64,000 nt of DNA from Sphingorhabdus sp. Alg231-15 (GTDB lineage Bacteria > Pseudomonadota > Alphaproteobacteria > Sphingomonadales > Sphingomonadaceae): NCBI RefSeq assembly GCF_900149705.1, contig NZ_LT703001.1, positions 2,480,001-2,544,000 of the forward strand. Reading direction: 5' to 3'. Under the pieces are notes generated by a model, which was not told where the DNA came from, searched no databases, and was given only the letters and a program-made list of their open reading frames with translations. Shown in pieces: positions 7,049 through 15,388 of the stretch. Within the stretch, counting starts at the first letter, position 1; each line of letters begins with the position of its first letter. The translations under genes and the position numbers were made by a program.

Positions 7049-9550
7049 ATGAAAAGTTTGAATCGCGTCCTTATGGCAGCCTTGTGTACAAGCGCCATGA
7101 CAGTTCCTGCCTACGCACAGGATACCGGTGCTGAAGAGTTTGATGACAATGTCATCATCGTGACGGCCACCCGCCGTGCAGAAGATGTACAAGATATTCC
7201 GCTTGCAGTGACCGCGGTTAGCCCGGTCCAACTGGAGCAACAGGGCGTTGTCAACGTTCAGAATATCGGCAGTGTCTCTCCCAGCTTCTCGACCTCCAAT
7301 GCGCAGATCGCATCCGGGTCGGTGGTTTTGCGGATCCGCGGTGTTGGTACTACCTCCAACAATATTGGCTTTGAGTCTGCTGTCGGTATTTTCGTCGACG
7401 GTGTTTATCAGTCACGTCCCGGCGTCGCGCTTTCTGAATTTGTCGATGTTGAGCGGGTTGAAGTTCTGCGCGGACCACAAGGTACGTTGTTTGGACGGAA
7501 TACCTCTGCCGGTGCTTTGAACATCACCAACAAGCGTCCTGACGTTTCTGAATTTGGTGGGTTTGTTAACGCAAGCTACGGCAACTATGATCTGATCAGC
7601 GTGCAAGGTGCGGTTAACGCGCCAATTGTCGAAGATACATTGGCTGTTCGTCTAACCGGTGCTTATCGCCAGCGTGACGGCTATATTGATGTTGTCGATG
7701 GCGCGGGCAATGACATTGGCGATACCAATGACATCGACCAATATCTCATCCGTGGCCAGATTGGCTATGAAGGCGATAGCGGTTTGACCGTTCGCCTGAT
7801 CGGTGACTATTCCAAGAGCACGTCCAGCTGTTGTGGTGCAGTTGAGCTATTGGCATCTCCGCTTGCGATTGGCGGAATGGCTGCGCCCAATGTTGCTACG
7901 ACTCCCTTTGATCAGACTGCGGCCGAACAGGCACTGGATGATCGGATCTCAACCCAAAGCTTCTTGCCAGAAGCGGACGTAGATCAATGGGGCATCAGTG
8001 CTGAAGTGGAATTCCCACTCGGCGATAATGCAGACGTAATCTACATTGGTTCTTATCGTGATTTTGAATCCGTCGAATCCTATGATTCTGACTTTTCCGG
8101 TTTGAGTGTATTCGACGTAGATCGTCTGAACACAGAAATCACCACAATGACACATGAATTGCGGTTCCAGGGTGAATTGTTCGATGGTCGTTTGAATTGG
8201 TTGGTCGGCGCCTATTATTCCGACGAAGAAATCCGGCAACAGACGGATTTCTCGTTGGGCGCTGATTATGATGCGCTGGTTGGTGCAATATTCGGCGGCG
8301 CGGTAGGACCAGCTCCACTGACACTATTTTCTGGTGTAAGCCCAGCCACGGTGACGGCGACGAATGCTTATGCCCAAGATAGTGAGAGCTTTTCTTTCTT
8401 CACGCATAATACGCTTGAGATTACCGACAGCTTGGATTTCACCGTTGGTCTGCGCTATTCTGATGAAAGCAAGACCGGTAGCTTCAGTCAGCCTGCTTCC
8501 AATAATGGCGTTTGCCCAGCGATTGTCAGCAATCTTGGTGGTGTAACACCTGCGGGTGCTGCTCCAATACCGCCTGCATCACCGGCTACCGCTGCATTGC
8601 GTGGTGGTTTGTTCGGACTGGGCTGCTTCGCCTTTGTTGCTCCAGCTGATTTGCCAGGATCGGCAACCGCACCAGGCAACGGTCTTCCTCTACCGCGAAC
8701 CTACTCGGAAGATTTCAGTGACAGTGAGTTGATTTACACGATCAAGGCATCTTACGAGTTTGCTGCTCCGATCAACATTTATGCCAGCTTTACGCATGGT
8801 TATAAGTCAGGTGGCTTCAACCTCGATTCTACCGCAGCCGTTAACGGCGCTGATCCGAGCTTCCTGTCCGAAGAAGTTGACGCTTATGAAATTGGTCTGA
8901 AAAGCAAGTTCCTTGACAATGCTATCACCTTGAATGTGGCAGCTTTTTATCAAGAATTCTCGAACTTCCAGGTTCTGGAATTTACTGGTGCTCAGTTCCA
9001 AACTTTCAACGTACCAAAAGCAGAAACGCAAGGTGTGGAAATCGAAGCGGTCATCCGTCCTGACGATCATCTCACGGTCAATGCCGGCGTAACCTACACG
9101 GATGCAAACTATCCGAGCGACTGTGCGGGAACGCAAACGTCAAACAATGTGCTTTCGCTGTGCGGAAACTCTTTGACCAACGCGCCTCAGATTGTTGCCA
9201 TTACCGGCGCAACCTATGAGCGTGATCTTGGCGACAGTCTTGATTTCTTCCTAAACGGTCAGGTGCGCTTCGAAAGCGACCGTCGGACATCCACACAAGC
9301 GTTTGATCCATCAGATCTGACGACGCGGACACCGGTTCCATTTGATGTTCAGGACGGCAATGTCAAAATCAACCTGCGCGCCGGTATCGGTAGCCAGGAT
9401 GATAGCTGGGGCATTGAAGCCTGGGTTCAGAACCTGACCAATGAAACAACACGTGGTGTTACCTTTAACACCGTGCTGCGCGGCGGATCACGCTCTGCTT
9501 TCCCGCAAGAGCCACGGACATTTGGTCTGACCCTTCGCGGTGCATTCTAA
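7049..9550 (+). CDS. TonB-dependent outer-membrane receptor 2 (paralogue of receptor 1)
   Basis: The 833-residue product starts at the ATG preceded by GGGAGAGAATGATT, matching the start context of receptor 1; an earlier in-frame start at 6971 lies inside the leader hairpin and would spoil the signal peptide MKSLNRVLMAALC...AYAQ. Plug motifs (IRGVGTTSNN, VEVLRGPQGTLFGRN) and the barrel are nearly the same as in receptor 1, and the chain ends in LRGAF. Differences cluster in predicted loops: an insertion around residue 505-540 rich in Pro/Ala/Gly, and changes around residue 275-300. Both proteins keep an adjacent Cys pair (CC before AVELLASP). Ligand unknown. The pair probably arose by tandem duplication followed by loop diversification. 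Confidence 0.93.
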   Translation: MKSLNRVLMAALCTSAMTVPAYAQDTGAEEFDDNVIIVTATRRAEDVQDIPLAVTAVSPVQLEQQGVVNVQNIGSVSPSFSTSNAQIASGSVVLRIRGVGTTSNNIGFESAVGIFVDGVYQSRPGVALSEFVDVERVEVLRGPQGTLFGRNTSAGALNITNKRPDVSEFGGFVNASYGNYDLISVQGAVNAPIVEDTLAVRLTGAYRQRDGYIDVVDGAGNDIGDTNDIDQYLIRGQIGYEGDSGLTVRLIGDYSKSTSSCCGAVELLASPLAIGGMAAPNVATTPFDQTAAEQALDDRISTQSFLPEADVDQWGISAEVEFPLGDNADVIYIGSYRDFESVESYDSDFSGLSVFDVDRLNTEITTMTHELRFQGELFDGRLNWLVGAYYSDEEIRQQTDFSLGADYDALVGAIFGGAVGPAPLTLFSGVSPATVTATNAYAQDSESFSFFTHNTLEITDSLDFTVGLRYSDESKTGSFSQPASNNGVCPAIVSNLGGVTPAGAAPIPPASPATAALRGGLFGLGCFAFVAPADLPGSATAPGNGLPLPRTYSEDFSDSELIYTIKASYEFAAPINIYASFTHGYKSGGFNLDSTAAVNGADPSFLSEEVDAYEIGLKSKFLDNAITLNVAAFYQEFSNFQVLEFTGAQFQTFNVPKAETQGVEIEAVIRPDDHLTVNAGVTYTDANYPSDCAGTQTSNNVLSLCGNSLTNAPQIVAITGATYERDLGDSLDFFLNGQVRFESDRRTSTQAFDPSDLTTRTPVPFDVQDGNVKINLRAGIGSQDDSWGIEAWVQNLTNETTRGVTFNTVLRGGSRSAFPQEPRTFGLTLRGAF

Positions 9551-9588
9551 GATTTAAACAGTTTGGGGGCATTTCGTCACCACAAGGA

Positions 9589-9615
9589 GGGGCCGGTTAT
9601 TCCGGCCCCTTTTTT
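9589..9615 (+). terminator. Rho-independent terminator
   Basis: GGGGCCGG-ttatt-CCGGCCCC followed by six T, 38 bases after the receptor stop, nearly identical to the terminator of receptor 1. Confidence 0.88.
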
Positions 9616-9669
9616 GTTGCTGTGCATATGCCGGTTGCGCAGTTGTCCGATCGGTGCAAAACTTCTCTC

Positions 9670-10830
9670 ATGAGCAACTATAGTTTTCAAACCGTTCCGG
9701 TCCTTCATTTTGGCGAGGGCTGTCTTTCTTTATTGGCCGATCAAGTCGCGGCCCTAGGCGGCTCCCGTCCGCTGATCGTAACTGACAAAGGTATTGTCGG
9801 TGCAGGCCTCGTCGCCCCGGTGGAGCAAGCGCTGGCCGAGGCTGGTCTGACAGCTCAGATATATGATACGGTGGTCGCCGATCCACCTGAGGCAATTGTC
9901 GAGCAAGCCATAAAGTTGGCGAAGAACGCGGATGTTGATATTGTCATCGGCCTTGGCGGCGGCAGCTCTTTGGATACAGCCAAGGTGGTTGCAGCACTGG
10001 CCATTGAAGGCGCGCAAAGCCTTTCTGATATCTATGGTGTAGCCCAATTGGATCGCAAAGGCCTGCCCACCATTTTGATCCCGACGACGTCCGGCACGGG
10101 TTCGGAGGTTACCGCCATTTCCATTCTTACTACCGGTGAAACGACCAAAGCCGGAATTGTTTCGCCGCATCTGTTCGCTGACGCTGCAATCCTGGACCCT
10201 TGTCTGACGCTCGGCCTTCCCGCAAACGTGACCGCAGCAACCGGTATTGATGCAATGGTCCACGCGATTGAGGCCTTTACCGGTCGCAATGCCAAAAATC
10301 CGGTGTCGGATATGCTGGCCATCGAGGCGTTGAAATTACTGACAGCAAATATTGAAACGGCATGTTCGGATGGCACTAACATGGCTGCACGCGAAGCCAT
10401 GCTGCGTGGGTCGATGCTGGCAGGGCAGGCCTTTGCCAATTCTCCTGTCGGCGCCATCCATGCACTCGCCTATCCGCTTGGCGGCATCTACCATGTCCCG
10501 CATGGCCTTTCCAATGCGCTGGTCATGCCACATATCATGCAGTTTAACCTGGAGGCAGCAGCGGCGTTCTATGCGGAGCTGGCCGATGCACTGAGCATAC
10601 CGAAAACCGGTCCAAACAGTGCGGAGGCACGGGCGCAGGAGTTGATCGACTATCTTGAAGGTCTGGCGGTGAAGGTCAAAGCACCTCGGCGATTACGGGA
10701 GGTCGGCATTGCGGAAGATGCGGTCGACGAACTGGCTGAGGCAGCGATGTTGCAAACCAGATTACTGGTAAACAATCCCAAAGAACTCGATCTTGCCGAC
10801 GCCAAGCGGATTTATGCCGATGCCTGGTAA
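9670..10830 (+). CDS. Iron-containing (group III) alcohol dehydrogenase
   Basis: This 386-residue protein follows the Fe-ADH plan: an N-terminal NAD(P)-binding half with [15 protein letters not shown] and [12 protein letters not shown], and a C-terminal helical half with likely metal ligands in [16 protein letters not shown] (Asp and His), HALAYPLGG and HGLSNA. It should oxidise an alcohol or reduce an aldehyde/ketone with NAD(P); the substrate is not evident. The ATG at 9670 (MSNYSFQ) fits the family N-terminus; a GTG at 9622 would add 16 unrelated residues right after the terminator. The gene overlaps the start of the thioesterase gene, and an acyl-CoA dehydrogenase follows, suggesting catabolism of an alcohol through acyl-CoA intermediates. 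Confidence 0.9.
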   Translation: MSNYSFQTVPVLHFGEGCLSLLADQVAALGGSRPLIVTDKGIVGAGLVAPVEQALAEAGLTAQIYDTVVADPPEAIVEQAIKLAKNADVDIVIGLGGGSSLDTAKVVAALAIEGAQSLSDIYGVAQLDRKGLPTILIPTTSGTGSEVTAISILTTGETTKAGIVSPHLFADAAILDPCLTLGLPANVTAATGIDAMVHAIEAFTGRNAKNPVSDMLAIEALKLLTANIETACSDGTNMAAREAMLRGSMLAGQAFANSPVGAIHALAYPLGGIYHVPHGLSNALVMPHIMQFNLEAAAAFYAELADALSIPKTGPNSAEARAQELIDYLEGLAVKVKAPRRLREVGIAEDAVDELAEAAMLQTRLLVNNPKELDLADAKRIYADAW

Positions 10831-11263
10831 AGAGCGCACGGCGCCACCAGCATGGGATGACTACCGCGACGGTTCGTCGATCACTACGCGCTGGAATGAC
10901 AATGATCCCTATGGCCATGTCAACAACGCGGTCTATTATTTCTGGTTCGATTCCGCGGTGAATCGCTATCTGATCGAGCAAGGTGCGCTCGACATTGGAA
11001 AGAGCGATGTCATTGGACTGGTCGTCCAGACATCATGCGAATATTTCGCGCCGATTGCGTTTCCCGATCTTGTTGAGGCACGCATCCGTGTCGAGAAGCT
11101 CGGTCGGACGAGTGTGACCTATGGCGTCGGTCTGTTTCGTGGAGAGGAAAAAACCGCTTCGGCGGCAGGCAGCTTTACCCATGTCTATGTCGATCGGGAC
11201 AACCGGCGGCCAACCCCGCTGCCCGCACCCTTGCGTTCTGCGCTGGAATTGATAACCCTTTAA
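10820..11263 (+). CDS. 4HBT (hotdog) acyl-CoA thioesterase
   Basis: About 147 residues with a single hotdog fold. [20 protein letters not shown] contains the Asp of the 4-hydroxybenzoyl-CoA thioesterase/YbgC active site (DPYGHVNN), and the segment [16 protein letters not shown] follows the usual pattern. It should hydrolyse acyl-CoA thioesters. The start is not certain: ATG codons at 10814 and 10820 both lie inside the end of the alcohol dehydrogenase gene, with AGCGGA at 10805-10810 giving better spacing to 10820. The overlap implies translational coupling. A thioesterase next to an acyl-CoA dehydrogenase points to release or recycling of an unusual acyl-CoA. Confidence 0.85.
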   Translation: MPGKERTAPPAWDDYRDGSSITTRWNDNDPYGHVNNAVYYFWFDSAVNRYLIEQGALDIGKSDVIGLVVQTSCEYFAPIAFPDLVEARIRVEKLGRTSVTYGVGLFRGEEKTASAAGSFTHVYVDRDNRRPTPLPAPLRSALELITL

Positions 11264-11278
11264 CTGAGCAGTTAAAGG
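11257..11278 (+). promoter_or_regulatory. Perfect 10-bp inverted repeat covering a Shine-Dalgarno
   Basis: CCTTTAACTG and CAGTTAAAGG flank a 2-base centre. The left arm contains the thioesterase stop codon (11261-11263) and the right arm contains the AAAGG Shine-Dalgarno of the acyl-CoA dehydrogenase (ATG at 11288). It could fold as an mRNA hairpin that hides the site, or act as an operator. Confidence 0.5.
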
Positions 11279-11287
11279 ACCAAGACT

Positions 11288-12430
11288 ATGCGCCACGCCG
11301 CCGATACCGAGGAACGCCAGCAATTTCGGGACATGACCCGCCGTTTTATCGAAACCGAGTTGCAGCCTCATGCCGATGAATGGGACGAAGCTGGAGAAAT
11401 CCCATGGGAAGTGCATCAAAAAGTGGGTGCCCTCGGCACTTGGGGTTTTGGCGTCGCCGAGCAATATGGCGGGCTTGGTTTCGACGATATGTATATGCGC
11501 TGCATCTGGGGAGAGGAAGCAGCGCGGGCGCATAATGGCGGCACATTGGCGGCGCTCGGCGGGCGCAGTATTTCCATCGGCCCGATCGAGAAGCTGGCGT
11601 CTCAGGATATCAAGGACCGCATTCTCAAAGATATTGTCCAGGGGCGTGTCGGTTCGAGTCTCGGCGTGACCGAACCGGGTGGCGGATCTGATGTGGCCAA
11701 TATGAAAACAACTGCGCGGCAGGATGGCAATCATTGGGTTATCAACGGCTCAAAGACTTTCATTACCGGCGGAATGACATCGGACTATTTTGTTGTCGGT
11801 GCGCGGACCGGCGGCGAGGGGCTGAATGGGATTTCGCTGTTTCTGGTCGAGAAAGATATGGACGGCTTTTCCCGTACTGCGCTGGACAAGAAAATGGGCT
11901 GGTGGGCATCGGATCAGGCGACACTTTACTTCGATGATGTCCGCGTTCCAGCTGGCAACATGCTTGGTGATGAAGGGCGCGGTTTCATCCAGATCATGCA
12001 TAATTTCAATTATGAACGGCTCGGCATGGTCGCTCAATGCCTGGGTATGATGCGTGTCTTGCTGGAAGAATCCATCGGCTATGCGCAGCAGCGCGAAACT
12101 TTTGGCAAGCCGCTTAGCCAGCATCAAGTGATCCGCCACAAAATTGCGGAAATGTCGGCCCGAGTCGATGCAACCGAGGCTTGGGTGAACCAGATCTGCT
12201 TCCTCGCCGAGAATGACCAGATGCCGGTGGATCAGATTTGCAAAGCCAAGTTTTTCAGTACCAAGAATCTTGAATATTGTGCGAGTGAAGCGATGCAGAT
12301 CTGGGGCGGCGCAGGCTATTTGCGCGGCAATGTCGTGGAGCGTTTTTATCGCGAAGTTAAAGTCATGGCCATTGGTGGCGGATCCGAAGAAATTATGCGC
12401 GATCTCGCCGTGCGGCAAATGGGGCTTTGA
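11288..12430 (+). CDS. Acyl-CoA dehydrogenase, IVD/LCAD-like active site
   Basis: The 380-residue flavoprotein has the standard N-terminal helical, middle beta (SLGVTEPGGGSDVANMKTTA, FAD/substrate contacts) and C-terminal helical domains (QRETFGKPLSQHQ, QIWGGAGYLRG). It should oxidise an acyl-CoA to the 2-enoyl-CoA and pass electrons to ETF. The catalytic Glu of the MCAD/SCAD position is replaced: the usual YEGT reads IGGGS. Instead Glu243 in NYERLGM aligns with the helix-G Glu used by isovaleryl-CoA and long-chain acyl-CoA dehydrogenases, so the enzyme should be active on branched or long chains. AAAGGA precedes the ATG by about 10 bases and sits in an inverted repeat. Confidence 0.92.
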   Translation: MRHAADTEERQQFRDMTRRFIETELQPHADEWDEAGEIPWEVHQKVGALGTWGFGVAEQYGGLGFDDMYMRCIWGEEAARAHNGGTLAALGGRSISIGPIEKLASQDIKDRILKDIVQGRVGSSLGVTEPGGGSDVANMKTTARQDGNHWVINGSKTFITGGMTSDYFVVGARTGGEGLNGISLFLVEKDMDGFSRTALDKKMGWWASDQATLYFDDVRVPAGNMLGDEGRGFIQIMHNFNYERLGMVAQCLGMMRVLLEESIGYAQQRETFGKPLSQHQVIRHKIAEMSARVDATEAWVNQICFLAENDQMPVDQICKAKFFSTKNLEYCASEAMQIWGGAGYLRGNVVERFYREVKVMAIGGGSEEIMRDLAVRQMGL

Positions 12431-12481
12431 TCGGGGCGGGAATATTCCTGTCTGGACATGGCTTCATCATAAGTCGATAGA

Positions 12482-13405
12482 ATGTCGGTGACTGAACAAC
12501 CGGAAATCACCAAGCCAAATAATGCGCCTTTGCTGCCGACAGGATCGGTCTTGCTGGGGCTTGCGTCTTTCTCTGCCATGGATGCCGTTATGAAGAGTCT
12601 CAGCCTGAGCTTGGGCCCGTATAACGCGATTCTGTGGCGCTATGCTGTGGGTTTTGTGATCATCGGCGTCCTCTATTTATGGCAACGGCCGAGTTGGCCA
12701 GATCGCCAGATCATGAAGATCCATGTTTTGCGTAGCGTCTTGATCGTTTTCATGGCCTATCTTTTCTTTTGGGGGCTGACTCGCGTACCGCTTGCGGAAG
12801 GTATAGCGCTAAGCTTTATAGCGCCGCTGATCGCGCTCTACCTCGCTGCAATTTTCCTTAAGGAATCGATCCACCCCAAGGCGATCTGGGCATCGCTCTT
12901 TGGCCTCGCGGGCGTTGCCGTCATAGCTTATGAAAAACTAACCGGTGACTATCCGACAGAAACGCTCTGGGGCTTTGCTGCCATATTATTCTCGGCGATA
13001 TTATACGCCGGAAACTTGGTGATCCAGCGTTATCAGGCCTTGCGTGTTGGCCCGATAGAAGTCAGTTTCTTCCAAAACCTGATTGTCTTTCTGGCCTATC
13101 TGGCGGTTGCACCATGGTTTGCAATTGTGCCTGAAGCCTCGGCGTGGCCTATGATAACATTGGCCGCGACATTGGCAATCATCTCGATCCTGTTGATCAT
13201 GTGGGGTTATGCGCGTGCCGAAGCACAGTTGCTGGTTAATCTGGAATATAGCGCCTTCATCTGGGCCGCTCTATTTGGTTGGGTGTATTTTGATGAACCG
13301 GTTACTGCCTCTACTGTGTTTGGAACGGTGTTGATCGTCGCCGGTTGCATCATGGCGACCCGCCGCGATCGGCCCGTCGCTCATGTAGAAACCACGGCTC
13401 TTTAG
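12482..13405 (+). CDS. EamA/DMT-family transporter
   Basis: 307 residues with ten predicted membrane segments arranged as two repeats of five, the layout of the drug/metabolite transporter (EamA) family. The first half includes FSAMDAVMKSLS and WGLTRVPLAEGIALSFIAPL; the second starts near residue 155 with TLWGFAAILFSAILYAG and ends with PVTASTVFGTVLIVAGCIMA. Such proteins export amino acids, sugars, nucleosides or toxic metabolites; this substrate is not evident. It lies 51 bases after the acyl-CoA dehydrogenase and one base before the YcaQ-like gene, so it may belong to either transcript. Confidence 0.87.
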   Translation: MSVTEQPEITKPNNAPLLPTGSVLLGLASFSAMDAVMKSLSLSLGPYNAILWRYAVGFVIIGVLYLWQRPSWPDRQIMKIHVLRSVLIVFMAYLFFWGLTRVPLAEGIALSFIAPLIALYLAAIFLKESIHPKAIWASLFGLAGVAVIAYEKLTGDYPTETLWGFAAILFSAILYAGNLVIQRYQALRVGPIEVSFFQNLIVFLAYLAVAPWFAIVPEASAWPMITLAATLAIISILLIMWGYARAEAQLLVNLEYSAFIWAALFGWVYFDEPVTASTVFGTVLIVAGCIMATRRDRPVAHVETTAL

Positions 13406-13406
13406 T

Positions 13407-14573
13407 ATGGCGCTTCGGATCAAAAACCGGGATGCGCGTCGCTTGTGGCTGGATCGCCAGGGTCTGGCGCGGACGCCAACCGGGACGCTAGACTTGCTCC
13501 AGATCATAACAGATCTGGGATTTGTGCAGCTCGATACGATCCGTAATGTGACGCGTGCGCATCATCATATCTTGTGGAGCCGCAATCAAAATTATCGTGA
13601 GCCGATGCTGAACACATTGCTGGCCAAAGACCGGTCTGTATTTGAGCATTTCACCCATGATGCATCCGTGTTGCCGATGGAATTTTATCCGCTTTGGCAG
13701 CGTCAGTTTCGTCGCCTTGGCCAGCGCGTTGGTAAACACAAGGTGATGGATGACAAAGACATAGCGGCAATCAAGGCACGCATCGCAGCAGAAGGTCCGC
13801 TATCTACTCATGCGTTCGATACGAAAATTGAGGGCAAGAAGGAAATGTGGGCGCGGCCGCCGCATAAGCGAGTCTTGGATCAACTGTGGTATGCCGGGCA
13901 GTTGTCGACGTCCCATCGCGAGAAGTTTATTAAATATTATGACCTCACGGAACGGGTTGTACCTGCTGCTCATCGGGAAGTCGAACATAGTGATGAGTAT
14001 CAGATGGATTGGCTATGCAAGGCCGCACTTGATCGGCTGGGCTTTGGAACGCTGGGCGAGATACAGAGGTTTTGGGCGGCCCTTGATGCTAGGGAAGTGA
14101 AAATTTGGGCTGACCAAACTGCCGGTCATTTGGTTCCGGTCGAGCTAGAAACAGTGAACGGCGATTGGATCAACATGGTCGCAGCGCCCGAGATCGAGAC
14201 TCTATTAGAAGAAACTTGTGCGCCAACATCCCGGCTACGGATATTAAGTCCATTTGACCCTGCGGTTCGGGATCGGACACGGCTTGCACGGCTTTTTGGC
14301 TTTGACTATCGCATCGAGATATTTGTGCCTGCTGCCCAGCGGCGCTGGGGCTATTATGTCTACCCACTATTGGAACGCGACAGGTTTGTGGGTCGGATCG
14401 AGCTCAAGGCCGATCGCAAGGCTGGGGTTTTGAAGGTGATTCAGATATGGCTCGAACAAGGCGTGAGGTGGACCGGCGCCCGCGCCAACAAGCTTGATGC
14501 AGAACTGGCGCGTCTGGCCCGTTTGATCGGTGCCGAAACGATCGAGTGGCAATGCGACCCCGTCAAGGGCTAA
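13407..14573 (+). CDS. YcaQ-like winged-helix DNA glycosylase (HTH_42)
   Basis: The 388-residue protein belongs to the HTH_42/YcaQ (AlkX) family. The hallmark GFVQLDTIRNVTRAHHHILW is near residue 38; its Gln-x-Asp motif (QLD) is the catalytic signature in E. coli YcaQ, which unhooks interstrand crosslinks and alkylated bases. Other family features are the SVFEHFTHDASVLP and LSPFDPAVRDRTRLARLFGFDYRIE segments and a C-terminal wing region. Length agrees with family members of 380-410. It starts one base after the EamA gene stops. Role in DNA crosslink repair is inferred from the family. Confidence 0.85.
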   Translation: MALRIKNRDARRLWLDRQGLARTPTGTLDLLQIITDLGFVQLDTIRNVTRAHHHILWSRNQNYREPMLNTLLAKDRSVFEHFTHDASVLPMEFYPLWQRQFRRLGQRVGKHKVMDDKDIAAIKARIAAEGPLSTHAFDTKIEGKKEMWARPPHKRVLDQLWYAGQLSTSHREKFIKYYDLTERVVPAAHREVEHSDEYQMDWLCKAALDRLGFGTLGEIQRFWAALDAREVKIWADQTAGHLVPVELETVNGDWINMVAAPEIETLLEETCAPTSRLRILSPFDPAVRDRTRLARLFGFDYRIEIFVPAAQRRWGYYVYPLLERDRFVGRIELKADRKAGVLKVIQIWLEQGVRWTGARANKLDAELARLARLIGAETIEWQCDPVKG

Positions 14574-14579
14574 GCAATG

Positions 14580-15146
14580 CTATTTTACAATGCCGCTAAA
14601 ACGCAACTCGCCTGATGCACCTGCAGCGATGGCTTTATCGAAGGACCAGCGAATGTGAGTTACATCGCTCGGCTGCGCGGCTCGAGTAATGTTTACACTT
14701 TCCGATTCTGCGCCGTCTATGGTCGTCTCGGTAATCGTCAGTCCGATCAGTTCACCAAAATTTTTACCGCCATCCACAGAGAGCATGGCCCAGTTCTCAT
14801 TGACGCCTGTAAAGGCGACCGCTGAATGCACCGGATTGTTGACGACAAATCCGGTGACGGCTGTGCTGCCGGTATTGTGATAGCTGTTGATGAAAACCAG
14901 TTTATCACCTGGAATGACTTTCACGTCGCCTGGCTGATATAATTTGGTTGCTGTCTGTCCGGTCGCGTCCTGTTCGTTGCGTTCAACCAGAACTTTACTT
15001 TCGATTTTCACATTGGCGCGAGGATCAGCGGCCTGGATAGATGCTTGGAGAGGAGAAGCGTGCGCAGATTGTGCCACGACCATGCCGGTCGACAACATGC
15101 CTACGACAATCGCGGCTTCGATCATTATGGTCCGTTTACTCGACAT
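14580..15146 (-). CDS. Exported protein of unknown function, 188 aa
   Basis: A signal peptide (about residues 1-30, IMIEAAIVVGMLSTGMVVAQ then SAHA) precedes one all-beta domain with a VIPGDKLVFINSYHNTGSTA segment. That pattern (value of a property, then 'pGD.l.y.i.y.NtG...a') resembles the DUF11-like/DUF7933-type surface repeat, here in one copy and free rather than in a large adhesin. Two starts are possible: 15146 (MSSKRTIM) and 15164; 15146 gives the shorter signal peptide. It converges with the YcaQ-like gene (6 bases between the stops) and its own promoter faces the tamA promoter. Function not recognised. Confidence 0.75.
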   Translation of the reverse strand: MSSKRTIMIEAAIVVGMLSTGMVVAQSAHASPLQASIQAADPRANVKIESKVLVERNEQDATGQTATKLYQPGDVKVIPGDKLVFINSYHNTGSTAVTGFVVNNPVHSAVAFTGVNENWAMLSVDGGKNFGELIGLTITETTIDGAESESVNITRAAQPSDVTHIRWSFDKAIAAGASGELRFSGIVK

Positions 15147-15274
15147 GATTTTACATTCCCACATTGTTTTGGCCCCGGATACGCAGGGGCATTCATATCA
15201 TCAGGCAAAATATGGGCTAACTTGGTTAACAACTGGTTAAAAGTAACAGCGACGGTCGGTCGAAAAACTGTTCT

Positions 15275-15293
15275 GGAGGCTGCTCCAGCCTCC
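15275..15293. repeat. Inverted repeat between the 188-aa gene and tamA
   Basis: GGAGGCTG-ctc-CAGCCTCC, a perfect 8-bp palindrome in the middle of the 242-base divergent intergenic region and 95 bases before the tamA start. It has no T-run, so it is more likely an operator or a leader hairpin than a terminator. Confidence 0.4.
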
Positions 15294-15388
15294 GATTCTC
15301 TGCAAATGGTCGGGATAATTAAAACATCCGCCCGAATCGCCGCCAATTTCATTGGCTTCCGCCATTCGGACGGTCTAAAGAATCGGTC

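Noticed and set aside
11033-12418. Two minus-strand frames of 233 and 222 codons across the thioesterase and acyl-CoA dehydrogenase
   Set aside because: Antisense shadows of well-supported genes with no domain or signal.
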